NCBI GenBank assembly: GCA_009760885.1
Contig: CM019702.1
Coordinates: 53,543,282 to 53,607,281, forward strand
Origin: Achatina immaculata
Taxonomy: Eukaryota; Mollusca; Gastropoda; Stylommatophora; Achatinidae
Length of the DNA stretch: 64,000 bases
Direction: 5' to 3'
Under the pieces are notes generated by a model that worked only from the letters and a program-made list of their open reading frames with translations, was not told the origin of the DNA and did no database searches. The translations under genes and the position numbers were made by a program. Of the stretch, positions 33,202 to 44,894 are shown piece after piece. Position 1 is the stretch's first letter. Each line of letters begins with the position of its first letter.

Positions 33202-33727
33202 ATAGCAAAGATGAAGAAACAAACTTCCATCGGATCAAAAGACAAGTCGGCTTCAACCATTAGTGGGTGGAGCATAACATTTACTCCCACGATTGTTATA
33301 AGTGAGCCTAGGTCAGAAACGGCGAGACCTGCGGATGAACACACTCATACTAACTTCATTAAAATATAAGAATAAGTAATTCACTTACAAATCAAAGATG
33401 AGCAAATAAAAAGAAAAGAAACTTTCACTGAGATTCTAATTGTGATTGTGGGATTTTCACTGGCTATAGTAGCTATCGCATAAGGCAATAGAGTTGTAAT
33501 TTCTGATTTCTGAGTTTGTTAATATAAGACACTACTTTATCTTTAAATGCTCACAATTAAAAAACTGTGAAAGTGCAATCAATTTCGAAATCAAAATACA
33601 GCTATAGCTTTTATTTCTTATAATTTTATATTTGTCCAATATTTTGTTATATTTCTTATGCAATATATTTCTTTTAATGTTTTATTATTAATTACCAGAA
33701 ATAATGTGTGTGTGTATATATATATAT

Positions 33728-33977
33728 GTACAGGTAATCCTATCATGCCTTAGAGGCACATAAGGATATGGTGTTAGTGCCCATATTTTCCTTGAGCTGT
33801 CAGCACAGTAGAGGGTGATATGGTCAGTATCACGCCTGGCCGCCTTTCCTTCCCCAATTCTAGAAGAAGTCGGGTACCCATTTCTACAGCTGGGTGACTG
33901 GGGCGCCTCCGGCCGGATTCGAACCCCCGACCTTCGCCATGAGACCAGTGCACCAACCACTTCGCCACTCCGACGCC
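33728..33977 (-). mobile_element. tRNA-derived SINE
   Basis: Minus-strand head with a good RNA polymerase III A box (TGGCGAAGTGG, 33957-33967) and an exact B box (GGTTCGAATCC, 33915-33925) spaced as in a tRNA. The intervening TCTCATGG has CAT at the anticodon place, so a Met-type tRNA origin is possible. The body includes CACCCAGCTGTAGAAATGGG. TA-rich repeats flank both ends (33715-33727, 33978-33988) and may be the target-site duplication. No folding tRNA acceptor end follows, so it is not a tRNA gene. Confidence 0.8.
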
Positions 33978-34009
33978 TATATATATATCTACTTGTACTC
34001 TAATTAGAG

Positions 34010-35160
34010 CCTCCCCGATGACAATACAAACTTAAGCAAGTGACACATTCAGACATTCAGTGATGTCTTCTGTCCATCTGCAGCCTCTCCAAGCTTTTGT
34101 GTCTCTTGATGTGGCCCAAGTAACTCAGCTTTGGAAATTTTTATGGTTTTTACGAGCCAGTTTCTCCGACACCTAATCCCATCAATATCTCCTTATTTGA
34201 TGTGTGTTCTATCCATGGTATTCCAAGGTCCCCTCTGTAACATTTCATTTCAAATGCTGTTATTCTATTTTCTAGAGATTTATTAACTGTCCGTGTTTCA
34301 CATCCATATGTTGTCATTGGGGATATAAAGCTCTTGGCAAACATTATTTCGTCTTCTTGCTGGTACCTTGCCACATTCTCTATATGTGTGCTAGTTTCTC
34401 TGATGCATCTGCTGTTCTTCTTCTGATTTTCTCTGCCCAGTCGTCTCTGGTGCTGATGAATGAACCTAGATATTAGGATTTATTTACGTTTTCAAGCTCT
34501 TGATTGTCCAAAGCAGTTTTGGGTTTGCTTCATTTTTGTCATTTATCCTTACTTTTGGTATGTTTGAGAGAGCCAGCTGCTGTAGTCATTCTAAGTTGTC
34601 TGATAGAAGGACAGTATCATCAGCACAACTAATTTATGGAGAGAACCAACTGTTGCAGTTCTTCTAGGTCGTCTGATAGAAGGAATGTATCATCAGCACA
34701 TCTAATTTATGGAATCCGGTGGTTCTCCCCCCTCCTCCCCATGTTGAAAGAGTCAAATTTAGCTGTTTACTAGTTCTCTTTTACATTGATCATGATGTTT
34801 TCAGAGGTGATGTTAAACAGGTATGGGGAAAGGATACATCCCTGTTTTATTCCTATTTGTATGTCAAACTAAACAGAAGTGGTCACCATCTGCCTTCACT
34901 GCTGCTTGCTGATCTTGCTACAGTTTGACGATGAGGTGTACCAGATGACTGGGAAAATCCATGTTTTTCATAACAGGCCATAACTGTTGATGTGATACAC
35001 ATTCAAAAACTTTGGAGAAGTCTACATAACAGGTGTAGTCATCCACATTAAACGTCCTGCATTTTTCTATGATGTTCCTCATATTTAGCATATGACCTCT
35101 GGGGCCTTTTCCTGGTCTGGAACCCGCCTGTACTTCATGCATTTCTTCCACTTAAAACAT
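34010..35160 (-). mobile_element. Old LINE fragment (family H) in intron 1, unit 3
   Basis: Best preserved of the three orthologues. RT pieces: MEEMHEVQAGSRPGKGPRGH and CYVDFSKVFECVSHQQ (first catalytic Asp region) near 34918-35150, and a C-terminal YGCETRTVNKSLENRITAFE near 34150-34370. The motif order is RTE-like. Stops interrupt all pieces. Confidence 0.75.
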
Positions 35161-35184
35161 ATCATATATATATATATTACACGC

Positions 35185-35385
35185 ACACACAGGTAAAACT
35201 TAAATATATTGGACATATTAAACGTAATACGAAGTTAGAGGGGAAGACTGAGCCCACAGGTGACTGCAAGACATCTTTGGTGATCTGCAGATGAAAGCAT
35301 CAGCAGCATGGGATTTTCCTTACAACCTAAAGGAGACGAAGTTCCTCAGTGGACATGAAAATGACTGACTGATTAGCACACACGC
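35185..35385 (+). mobile_element. LINE-D 3' fragment
   Basis: Plus-strand remnant starting LKYIGHIKRNTKLEGK and ending near GACATGAAAATGACTGACTG. Similar ends occur at 47030-47190, 58200-58350 and 63238-63370. Confidence 0.6.
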
Positions 35386-35440
35386 GAAGTTTAACGAGAA
35401 TTAGCCAACAGAAAGAAGAATATCAAGACGAAAAGAGGCA

Positions 35441-35665
<225 letters not shown>

Positions 35666-35731
35666 GAGTCAACATTAAACCACATTAACTATCACTTTAT
35701 ATATTGCTAGAAAAGTGTGTGGGCTTCTTAC

Positions 35732-35969
35732 CAATTAGACTGATATTGACAGAATCTTTAAAATCCTGCTTGACGAAACAGATGATATTTACGACATTTG
35801 CTGCAATACCAAAGACGCCAATTAACTGACACGCCATTCCGTAGACAACCCACATGAAAATTACCAATGCTTCGTCACTGACTCCAGATTCATCATGTAC
35901 TTTCTGTTGCTGAGGCTCTGATTCCTCCAGCGACCGGAGGATAAGTGTTGGCTCAGTTTTTATCTCCAT
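35732..35969 (-). pseudogene. GPCR copy 3, exon 1 (open, in a dead gene)
   Basis: 238 bp from the ATG of MEIKTEP to the donor GGTAAGAAG, the same length as in copies 1 and 2. It encodes the acidic N-terminus and TM1 (IFMWVVYGMACQLIGVFGIA). The frame runs open a further 18 codons upstream (LELTSDPLYEITESV), but begins at TTG, not ATG. Confidence 0.85.
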
Positions 35970-36461
35970 CACAGATTCTGTTATTTCATACAGTGGATCT
36001 GAGGTTAGTTCTAGTCTGTCCAAGATGATGTATTCCTCTGTGCTCTTGGAAGGTTAGCACCATATAACTGCTTGGAAACATGTGAATGCCCAACTACTAC
36101 CGAGGAGCATTGGGGAGATGTAAGCTTTCACGTGCACGGATCACTTCTGGTCACTGGGTCTGGACATGACGTGGGGCAGTTCATTCTCGTTCCAGGAGAT
36201 GTTACTGACACAGACGGTGGAGCAGTTACGTGATTTCCTTGTGTGCTGTGATGTCTAAACAGTACTGAACATGACCATGAAGTCCAAGACATCAGTATTA
36301 TCTCTTCAGCTGCAGTAAAACAACATTTTTTTCTGTTTGTTACTAAATCTCCGAGTATTTACTTGCTACAAAAACGTACGCACTCATCCGCACAGACTTT
36401 GATTGTTCATTTTATCTTGAACTGAGTCTTATTTTTTTAAAGTATGGAGGAATGTTACATT

Positions 36462-36469
<8 letters not shown>

Positions 36470-36529
<60 letters not shown>
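36470..36529. repeat. TA microsatellite
   Basis: About 60 bases of TA in the upstream flank of receptor copy 3, absent at the corresponding place in units 1 and 2. Confidence 0.95.
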
Positions 36530-36532
<3 letters not shown>

Positions 36533-36825
36533 CTGTTGTGAATATCGTTTCAATCTTAGTTTTGTATAAAAGAAGCACGTGATTAAATATCTACATTTTC
36601 CTCACAAGTTTCTTTTTTTTTAGTAAAACTGATGTTTTGACAAGTACTGAAATTGCTTCATAATTCAAATTAATTGAGACAAACGAAATACTTAAAATAA
36701 AATGTGAAATATAAAAAAGAGATTAGTTGAGTAAGTACATATTGGGCCTGATCATCTTACTGTCCTACTCTACAAGATCATATATTCCATAATGTACACT
36801 TATACTTTTCCGTCAATCTACAACT

Positions 36826-37081
36826 GTCAATCAATCAATTGCCATGCCGTGTGGCGTAGGCTACCGTTTCTCTCCACAAGTCCCTGTCTTTTGAGGTGAC
36901 TCCGCCGTGACTTTCTTCCTAGCCACACTGACAACCCATCCATTAACTTCTCTCTCTCTGCCTTCCTCTGTCTCTTCTTCCCTCACTTTTTCCAGTTGCC
37001 ACAATGTCTTCCAATTTTCCTCTTCTCAGAAAATGTCCCACAAATCTCTCTTGTCTGCTTCTGATCTTTGCTATAATGTTC
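36826..37081 (-). mobile_element. LINE-B 3' end private to unit 3
   Basis: Minus-strand match to the 3' end of LINE-B at 62960-63225, including the GGTAGCCTACGCC...CGGCATGGCA terminus and a TTGA tail. A short direct repeat CTACAA (36818-36823 and 37082-37087) may be the target-site duplication. Units 1 and 2 have no insertion here. Confidence 0.75.
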
Positions 37082-37089
37082 CTACAATG

Positions 37090-38400
37090 TTAGAATAATT
37101 AAACTTTGACGTATATTCTTTGTGGTAGTATAAAATAAAATAGCGCGTATCTCTATAGTACGACAACTCCTGTGAGAGCTTCTCTGTTTAAATATAACGA
37201 GAAATTTCTGTCTCAGCCCACAACAAACTCATCTTATTTGTCATTTTCAGCACAGACATGGCTTAGGACTAATACCAAATTTAATTTAGAAATCGCTGAT
37301 CGGACTATTAATATAGGCGCAATAAAATATACAACGATTTTGTATTTCCCTTATAACCGCATAATGCCGCCTGCAGTTCTAGAAACACTACTTCCACGAA
37401 CGCTCTTCTGTGTTTGTTTTTGAAAGTACAAAGATATATAGCAACACCTCCATGTCTTTTATCTACACACATCTTCTTGTATTATTCAACGAATACGTGG
37501 ATTATATATAGATTTACAACAGTGATAAAATAAAGTGTTAGATGCACCTTGAAATTATTTTGTTTTGCCCAAACACAGTTTGATAAATACTTTTATTTCT
37601 TTGTCCGTGAAGGAAAACTTGAACAAAAGACATATTTTGTCATTACTGAATCATCAAATTCGCGCAGTAAGTTTTTCAAGTTCCCTGGTAATTTTTCCTG
37701 ATAGTTTTCTTTTTTTTTTTCTTCTGACGTGGCAGCATAATACGATTACCACAATTTCTGATCTAACATAATGTTGGTCCATTCACGGTAAATATCATGT
37801 TTACTTATGTGTGAATTTTTCTTTGTATAAAATATATGTAGACAAGCGGTACTGAGTAGAAATTTTAAAATAGCGACATCCACGACTTACTGGCCAACTT
37901 TCAGCGTTCTAAACCACACCACACCACCCCCCGGGCATTCTTTTTCTCGGCCTTAAATTACAGCTTAACTTGCCAACTTTAACATAATGTATAGAGATTG
38001 ATTTTCTTTATTTTCCAGTACTTTCGAAGAGCATAATTCAAGACTTCTGTTCAAACATTATTTTATCCTAAGGCTAAATGGCCTTATTTTAAATATTGTT
38101 TATTCCGAGCATAGATAACATTTTACTAATGTGTACGTAAGGTCAAAAATAGTATGTAAAATGTTTTATTGAAAAAATAAGTGCATCAGACATGTTTATA
38201 TTTAACAGGAGAGAAAGTGTTTTCCGGGACTAAATGTCTGTTTTACAGAAAGAAAAAAAAATATAACGCAAAGATGGTGCAGTATCCAACATCACAGAAG
38301 AAAGATATCCACTTGTAAAAATCTAACGTATTTCGTATTCAGTCAGTTTATGCCTGACCAAGAATATCAGTTCCGTGCTAGAAACCTATCAAAGTATGTC
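37090..38400. other. Upstream region of unit 3, no gene seen
   Basis: Colinear with 8450-10780 of unit 1 but lacking both LINE-A fragments. No gene supported. Confidence 0.5.
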
Positions 38401-38402
38401 CT

Positions 38403-38728
38403 GAATGTTATCTTCCTCGGGGTGTAAGTGGTCAGAATGTTATCTGCCTGCTGGTTTCAAGCGGTAAGAATATTATCTGCCTGCAGGTTTTATGTGGTCA
38501 GAATGTTATTTGTCTGCTAGTTTTAAGTGCTTAGAATGTTATCTGCCTGCAAGTTTTAAGTGGTCACAATTTTATTTTCCTGCAGATTTGAAATGGTCAG
38601 AATGGTATCTGTCTGCAAGTTTAAGTGATCAGAATGTTATCTGCCTGCAGTGTTTAAGTGGCCAGAATGTTATCTGCTTGCAGGTTTTAAGTGGTCAGAA
38701 TATTATCTACCTGATGGTTTTAAACTAC
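38403..38728. repeat. 33-bp minisatellite, 10 copies, unit 3
   Basis: GTGGTCAGAATGTTATCTGCCTGCAGGTTTTAA-type unit repeated ten times with point changes and a few one-base indels. It is expanded relative to 3-4 copies in units 2 and 1. The one-base indels break any reading frame. Confidence 0.9.
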
Positions 38729-38984
38729 AAAATCTGTATACTGTACATCACTGAAAAAAAAATCATCGTCATCCAGTTATAGCAACGAAATTCAGTTTCT
38801 ATAAACATTTCAAATACTGAAATGTACTGGAAGAAAAAGAAACAAATTATAAGTATTTCTTAACTTTTCATTTATATATTATATGTTATGTTATTGACAG
38901 TGAAATTACCGAAAATCAGTTTAACACATTGTACATTTAACTGGATTAGTATGGTTTTCAACATAATCCTTCCATATATATATA

Positions 38985-41030
38985 TCGTTCAGGTGTCGTT
39001 AAACGTCACATAGGGCTCGCAAAGTAGTTCACCAATTTTTCCTGTTTTCGGCGAGTCTTTCAACCTCATCAAAGTATTTTATGCCTGTTAATTTGGGCTC
39101 TCTTAACAATGTCCTCTTCAGAGTTTCACGCGGTCTGCCTCTTTTTCTTCGGCCTGTTGAGTTCCACTTGATAGCCTGTTTTGTGATTCTCTGAACATTT
39201 CTACTCATCAAGTGACCAACATATGTCCATCTTCTTTTCTTGATCACCAGTGAGACTGGTTGTTGTTCAGTCATCTGTCTTATCTCTGCATTGTTCTTGA
39301 ATTCATTCCACTTGATGCCGAGTATTTTCCTTATGCATGTGTTTTCAAAGGAGTCTAATTTCTTGTCTATTTCTTAGGTTGTTTTCCAGCTTTCGCATGC
39401 ATTAATGAGGGGTGGATACTACATTTGAAATGAATAGTCTTAACTTGGTTTTTGTGCTTATAACTTTTGAATTCCATATGTTCTCAAGATTCTTGAAGAT
39501 CAGTGCTGCTTTTGCAATTCTGATCCTGGTCTATGTAGCTGCCAAGGTATGCAAATTGATTGACTTCTTCAATATCTGTCCCTTCTCTGTGTATTTTTCC
39601 ATTTTGATTAAGGGGAATTTTCATTATTTTTGTTTTGTCCTTGTTAATTTCAAGTCCTATTTTGCTAGCCAGTGAAGACAGGCTATCTGTTTTTTCTTGC
39701 ATGGAATTCACATTGTTACTAATAACATTTATGTCATCAGCAAAATCAAGATTTTCTAGTTGGGTCCCATGTACCCAGTCAATATCTGTGTTACCTGTGT
39801 AGCATTTTTTCATTATGAAGTCTTTTGTAATCCAAAAATGTAAAGGATACAGTATACATCCTTGTTTCACGCCTGTTTCAATCTGGAACCATTCACTCAT
39901 CCCTTCTTCTGTCTTGACTGCACAAACATATCCATTGTATAAGTCCTTAATGATGTTGACAATTTTAGATGGTATTTCATATAGACTTAAAATTCTCCAT
40001 AATGAATCTCTGTGTATGCTATCAAATGCCTTTTTAAAATCTATGAAGTTCAGTATTAATGTTTTCTGCTTTTCAATATGTTCTTCAAGTATTATTCTTG
40101 GAGTAAAGATCTGGTCGAGACAGCTTCTCCCTTTTCGAAATCCTGCTGGTTCTTCTCTCATTGCAGTATACACTATATCTTTAAGTCTATTCAAAATGAC
40201 CTTGCAAAATACTTTTGACACAACTGATATTACGGTTACTCCTCTCCAGTTGTTACAGTCACTAAGGTTGCTTGCTTTTTTTTTTTTTTTGTTGGTATTT
40301 TAACAATGATTCCTTTTTTCCAATTAGAAGGGACCTTTTCTTCTTTACAAATCTTGTTAAACATTCTCTGTAGTTGTCTCATGTTGTCATTATTGATAGC
40401 TTTTAGCATTTCGGCTATTATTTCATCTTCACCTGAAACTTTGTTGTTAGCCATTAAATTCATTGCTGTTTCAATTTCATGCAATTTAATTTCATCTAGG
40501 TTGACATTTAGTTGTGGGACTGGTAAAGTCAGTTTCAAGGTTTAACAATTCTTTTAGGTGTGGTCGATTAAGTATTTCTTGGAAGTGTTCAGCCCATCTT
40601 TGTTTTTTGTCTTTATTTGATATTAATAAGGTTCCAGTTTTGCTAAGGATTGGTCTTTCTTTAGATGTAATAGCACCTGTTAGCCTCTTTTGTATGTTAT
40701 ATAAAGTTTTGCTGTCTCCTGTTTTTGCTGCTTTTTCTGCCCATTTCGCCATATTGTCTATGTATTCTCTTGTATCCCTTCTAGCTGAACTTTTTACTTT
40801 CCTGTCTATTTCTTTGTATGTTGTTTTCACCAGATTTTTTCAAGATCTGTTTTTGCGTTCAACATGTCTAATTTGACTGCTCGTCTTTCATGTATATACT
40901 TCCATGTGTTTTCTGATATCAGTGCTTTTCTGTTTGTTTTTTTTTTCAGTCTAGCGCTTGCTTTTGCTGCTGTGATTATGGCTGTGCTGTAAGAATTCCA
41001 TAATTCATCTACATATATTCTCAAACTATC
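38985..41030 (-). mobile_element. LINE-A, longest copy, 5' truncated
   Basis: About 2 kb, minus strand. In order: a linker region (SLRIYVDELWNSYSTAIITA; WAEHFQEILNRPH), RT with EEPAGFRKGRSCLDQIFTP, LILNFIDFKKAFDSIHRDSL (first Asp), ETGVKQGCILYPLHF and LDFADDINVISN (ADD), then after a frame break near YIDQDQN the C-terminus with WTYVGHLMSRNV and the common 3' end near 38990. The endonuclease is missing. Only a handful of frame breaks, so it is fairly young. It supplies the reference order for other LINE-A pieces. The clade is uncertain. Confidence 0.85.
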
Positions 41031-41164
41031 ACCCCTAAAATGATTTAATGAAATGACTATAAACACCGAACTATTGGCAAGAAAAGGGTATAACGGATCA
41101 AATGCATACACATAAAAATGCAATGTCATAAATTAATGTGCATATGACAAATTGTCGTTGCATG

Positions 41165-41300
41165 TTATCTAAAACATCAATTCCCAGTCATGTGCATCTC
41201 CCTTGGGGAAATTTGCCTGTCTAACAGCTCTGCTGTAGGTATCTCGGTTGTAAGTAATTGCTCTGCTGCTGATGCATCCATTTGCAGAACCAGTTCCCAC
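41165..41300 (-). mobile_element. LINE-D 3' fragment
   Basis: Minus-strand match to the LINE-D C-terminus (LQMDASAAEQL, then RQISPREMHMTG). Truncated at both ends, inside the closing part of unit 3. Confidence 0.55.
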
Positions 41301-41454
41301 ATAGAGCAATTATATCATAACAGATTTATGAGTATTCATGTACCATTCAACTAACACAATAGTACCTGGGAGAATCGTGATGGATAGGATTAGTCGACAG
41401 CACAGCTTGCACGCGTTCACGTCACATAATATAAACCAATACTAACCCAATACA

Positions 41455-41505
41455 TATATATATATATAGGGTTAGTATTTATATATATATATATATACTC
41501 TATAG
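41455..41505. repeat. Palindromic TA repeats
   Basis: Two TA runs separated by GGGTTAGTATT, a short hairpin-prone stretch at the end of unit 3. Confidence 0.8.
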
Positions 41506-41799
41506 ACGAATAATTATACTCATTCATTCGTGCTTGAAGGAAAACATTACCTCCTCCGATCCGCTGACACCTCCTACGTGCTCATCGTACAAATCCCGAT
41601 CTATCAAAATTATTTCACATTTTCTTTATAAATTGGGTGAGCAAACCCAATTTTTATCTCAGAGTTGCGCAACTTTGGAAACTAACTGCTAACTGACACA
41701 TTAGTTCATACGCTAGGGATGACAACCCATCTAAGTAACTAGTTCTTTTCTCTGCTACTCTCGTCGCAGCTTTCAAGGAAGAGTCTTGTTTCCTAACAG

Positions 41800-41960
41800 T
41801 TCCCAGTGGTACTCTACGAAGCATTTTCTGCCACACACAGTTCAGATTTGTTACAAGCACCCTTAATGTGTCCCAGATCCATCAGTCTCTTCACAGTTAT
41901 AGTTCTTCCATTCCTGCTCTTCGTTCTCCCTTACCCTTTTCCTAACATTTTTTTGGGGGG
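41800..41960 (+). repeat. Dispersed repeat shared with 24490-24660
   Basis: TTTTCTGGCACACAGTTCAGATTT-type sequence matches the region upstream of LINE-G in unit 2. It is probably part of the same LINE family. Confidence 0.5.
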
Positions 41961-42104
41961 TCTAAAATTGGTACCTGGTAGAGAGATTGAATTTAAGTTA
42001 CTGAATTTCTTTGTCATGACCTAGTTTTTTTTTTCCAGGTGTCACGAGACATCATGTCGACTGAACATTTTCTAAATACTCTGCTTCCAGCTACCTTTCT
42101 TGGA

Positions 42105-42200
42105 GGTGCGACTTAGCGCAGTTTGTTTGTACGCCGTTCTCTCGTGGCTAGACGGCTGTGTGTCCTACCTGAGTCCGTGTTCGAATCCCAGGTAATTCTC
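42105..42200 (+). mobile_element. Second tRNA-like SINE head
   Basis: A-box-like TAGCGCAGTTTG (42114-42125) and exact B box GTTCGAATCC (42179-42188) on the plus strand. The spacing of about 65 bases is longer than in most tRNAs and suggests descent from a tRNA with a long variable arm, or a degraded SINE. The 3' boundary is unclear. Confidence 0.5.
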
Positions 42201-42204
42201 TTGC

Positions 42205-43340
42205 GATTTTTCTTTCTCTCACGTCTCACTAAAGTGCTGTGTCTACGATCTTTTTCGAGGCCTAATCCTACAAAACTGTGTTCTCATACTTTACTGTACG
42301 AAAGCTTCGTTGTTTCCTATTTATAAGAAAATTGTTATAACACAAAAATGTAAGTGCTTTAGTGATATGTTTCTCAGAAAAAGTTAACCACGGTCATAAC
42401 ACCATCATAAATAAGTGTATATGTACGCATGCTTCATATGAAGTTCTGTAATCAATTAAATTGCATTTTATGTTAATATTACATGAAGTGTTATTTTGCT
42501 CAACATAACTGACAATGCTATTAATTAACGGTGTAATAAAGATAATAATTATTGTTGTTATTATTTACTTCCTAGTACAGCATCTAAAAGTGTAACAGGA
42601 AGTCCATATTAATATCTACTCGTAGAGACCATGACAAATGAACTACAAGGAGACTGGAAATGATTGTTCACTTATGAAATAATTCATAATGTCCTATACT
42701 ACAAGAATGTTGATGATACTATCGCTAACTGTTATACGGGTTTACGATATCTCTTATAAAGATGTAGGTCTATCGTGACAGAGTAAGGGTAATGGAGCCT
42801 CATCACATGAACATTCTGTTAGTTAAAATCCGTAATACTTTAACTTGACCGTCATTAAACTTTGAAACGTCTGTGTCTAGTCTTGAAGCATTAAGAGATG
42901 GTCTACAGTCAAGTACACAAAGAGCGTGAATGTTATTTTTGGAAAGCGTGAGAGTCATGAAACTTGTTTCTTGACCAAGTCGAAATTGTTTTCTTGGCTA
43001 TTTTATGTAGATCTGGTGCGCATGGCTTTGTCTGACTAGTGCGGGGAGGTTAACAGATTCTGAAGTTGTAGAAGTTGCACCAATTTAAGACAAATGAGAG
43101 ATCTAATTTTGGTTGAAGAAAGTTTTTTGTTCCTTCTCAACTATACTAAAACTGAAAGTTGAGACCATGTTTAAAAAAATCGCCAGATCTGTTATCCTAG
43201 TTGGGTTTGTGAACCTTACACAGAAGACAACTAGATTCCTACTATTCAGTGCTAACTGTTTAACAAAAACAGAAGAGACTGGGACGTGTTTTGAAAGGAA
43301 AAAACATCTCTGCCTGTGACTGACGACTAACGTCATATTG
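42205..43340. other. No gene seen
   Basis: AT-rich unique-looking sequence. A 68-codon plus frame at 43113-43319 and its minus-strand partner resemble nothing I recognise. Confidence 0.4.
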
Positions 43341-43344
43341 ACAA

Positions 43345-44045
43345 TAACAGGGGGCCCATGTTTGGGGAGCAGATGCAGGAAGTGATCGCAAGAAATGTAC
43401 TCAGAGTAGATAGCAAGTTAGTGGAGGAGGTCAATAAATTTGTATACCTTGGCAGTAGAGTAGTAGAAAATGGTGACAGCACAGAAGACATCACCAGCAG
43501 ACTTACTAGAGCAAACTAAGCTTTTGCTATACTGCAGACTATATGGGAATCTAAAAAACTAAGCGTCAAGACGAAAATCAGGATATTTAAGAGTAATGTT
43601 CTAAGTGTACTACTCTATGGAAGTGAATGCTGGAAAATCACCAAAACAATAAACAACAAGTTGAAATCTTTCCAGACTAAATTTTTACGAAGAATTAGAA
43701 AAATATTTTGGTCAAACACATCTTGTTAACATCTTGTTGGCAGAAATGCAGATGAAGCCACTGACAACAATTATTGAGGAAAGACGCTGGCGATGGTTAG
43801 GACATGTGCTCCGAATGACTGACAACTCACTACCAAAAAAAAGCACTAAGATGGACACCACAGGGGAACAGAAGTAAGGGTAGACCAAAAGAGACACGGA
43901 GAAGAACAACAGAAAGGATGTTGAGCTATAGAGGGCTCACCTGGGCAAGAGCAGAAAAAAAAGGCAAATGACAGGCATTTATGGAAAACCCTTGCGGAAG
44001 TCCCATGTGCCCTGGGCATTTAAGGTTCAGAGAGAGAGAGAGAGA
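43345..44045 (+). mobile_element. LINE-C 3' portion with GA tail
   Basis: Plus-strand remnant: VNKFVYLGSRVVENGDSTED, then IWESKKLSVKTKIRIFKSNV, LYGSECWKITKTINNK and a WRWLGHVLRM-type end near 43790, followed by a CCCTGGGCATTTAAGGTTC terminus. A GA run and a G run (44028-44070) follow directly. Several frame breaks. The insert at 5790-6233 is the same family. Confidence 0.75.
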
Positions 44046-44149
44046 GAGAGATGTGGGGGGGGGGGGGGGGTCTTCTCTAAAACGTCTGAAAACAGAGGCG
44101 CCTGTGACAAATAGGGAAATGAATTCTGTAAGAGCATAACCTCTACCTA

Positions 44150-44720
44150 TGGATATATATTACAACTAAACAAAATGTGGCCATTCCTTATATATTTCTA
44201 TAAGTGCTGGCGCCTCTTATATTGTGGTAAAGATGTGTGCATCTATTATATAATTATACGTTTCTGGGCATATGTTATATTACTGAACGAGTGCAGGCAT
44301 CTCTAATATAATTGTGTGAGTGTAGGATTTTCTTTAATAAATTTGTATGCATGTGTGAGAATCTGTAATGTTTGTCGTGTAAACACCACACAAGTGGGGA
44401 TTTCTTTTAAACTGGTAAGAGTATCGCGTATACATATATAATTTTATGAGTATGAGCATTTATCATAATTATATAGTTGTTGGAGTGTCGGCATCTCTAA
44501 TACTTACATGCTGGTATTGGTTCAGGCATCTCTAATACTTACATGCTGGTATTGGTGCGGGCATCTCTAATACTTACATGCTGGTATTGGTTCGGGCATC
44601 TCTAATACCTACATGCTGGTATTGATATTAGCACCTGTTATACTCGTGGGTGGGGTTGTGGCATATCTTATATAGTTGTACGGATATGAGTACATTTAAT
44701 ACATATATATTTTTTACAGG
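44150..44720. repeat. 35-bp tandem repeat in an older degenerate array
   Basis: Four clear copies of GCATCTCTAATACTTACATG plus CTGGTATTGGTTCAG start at 44491, 44526, 44561 and 44596, exactly 35 bp apart. Flanking sequence back to about 44200 and on to 44720 carries looser copies of the GGCATCT...TATAATTGT theme, so the tight array grew inside an older one. Confidence 0.85.
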
Positions 44721-44894
44721 TGTGAGGATCTTTTACATACTTTCATGGATGAAGACACATCTTATGTACAGGAATGGATGATATACGTACTGTACCTTGA
44801 ATGTCAAGTGATTTGCCATTTTTCTTACAATCATCTCTCCATATCAAACATAAGTACTAACTAATCATAAAGTCCAAACTTCTATGTCTCATGT

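Larger units (their letters stand above)
31655..33328 (-). pseudogene. GPCR copy 3, exon 2 split by a LINE
   Basis: The exon survives as two pieces, 33209-33328 and 31655-31749, which sum to 215 bp, the exact length of exon 2 in copies 1 and 2. Between them lies a LINE-A (31750-33201) flanked by the 7-bp direct repeat ATAGCAA (31743-31749 and 33202-33208). Independently, the Trp codon of SSWITAV is TAG (31709-31711). The proximal part keeps LAVSDLGSLITIV and the acceptor, and the distal part keeps the ERC motif and donor. Either lesion alone would end the protein in TM3. Confidence 0.92.

Noticed and set aside
33905..33977. Functional tRNA-Met gene
   Set aside because: Pol III boxes are good, but the acceptor stem does not close and a SINE body follows.
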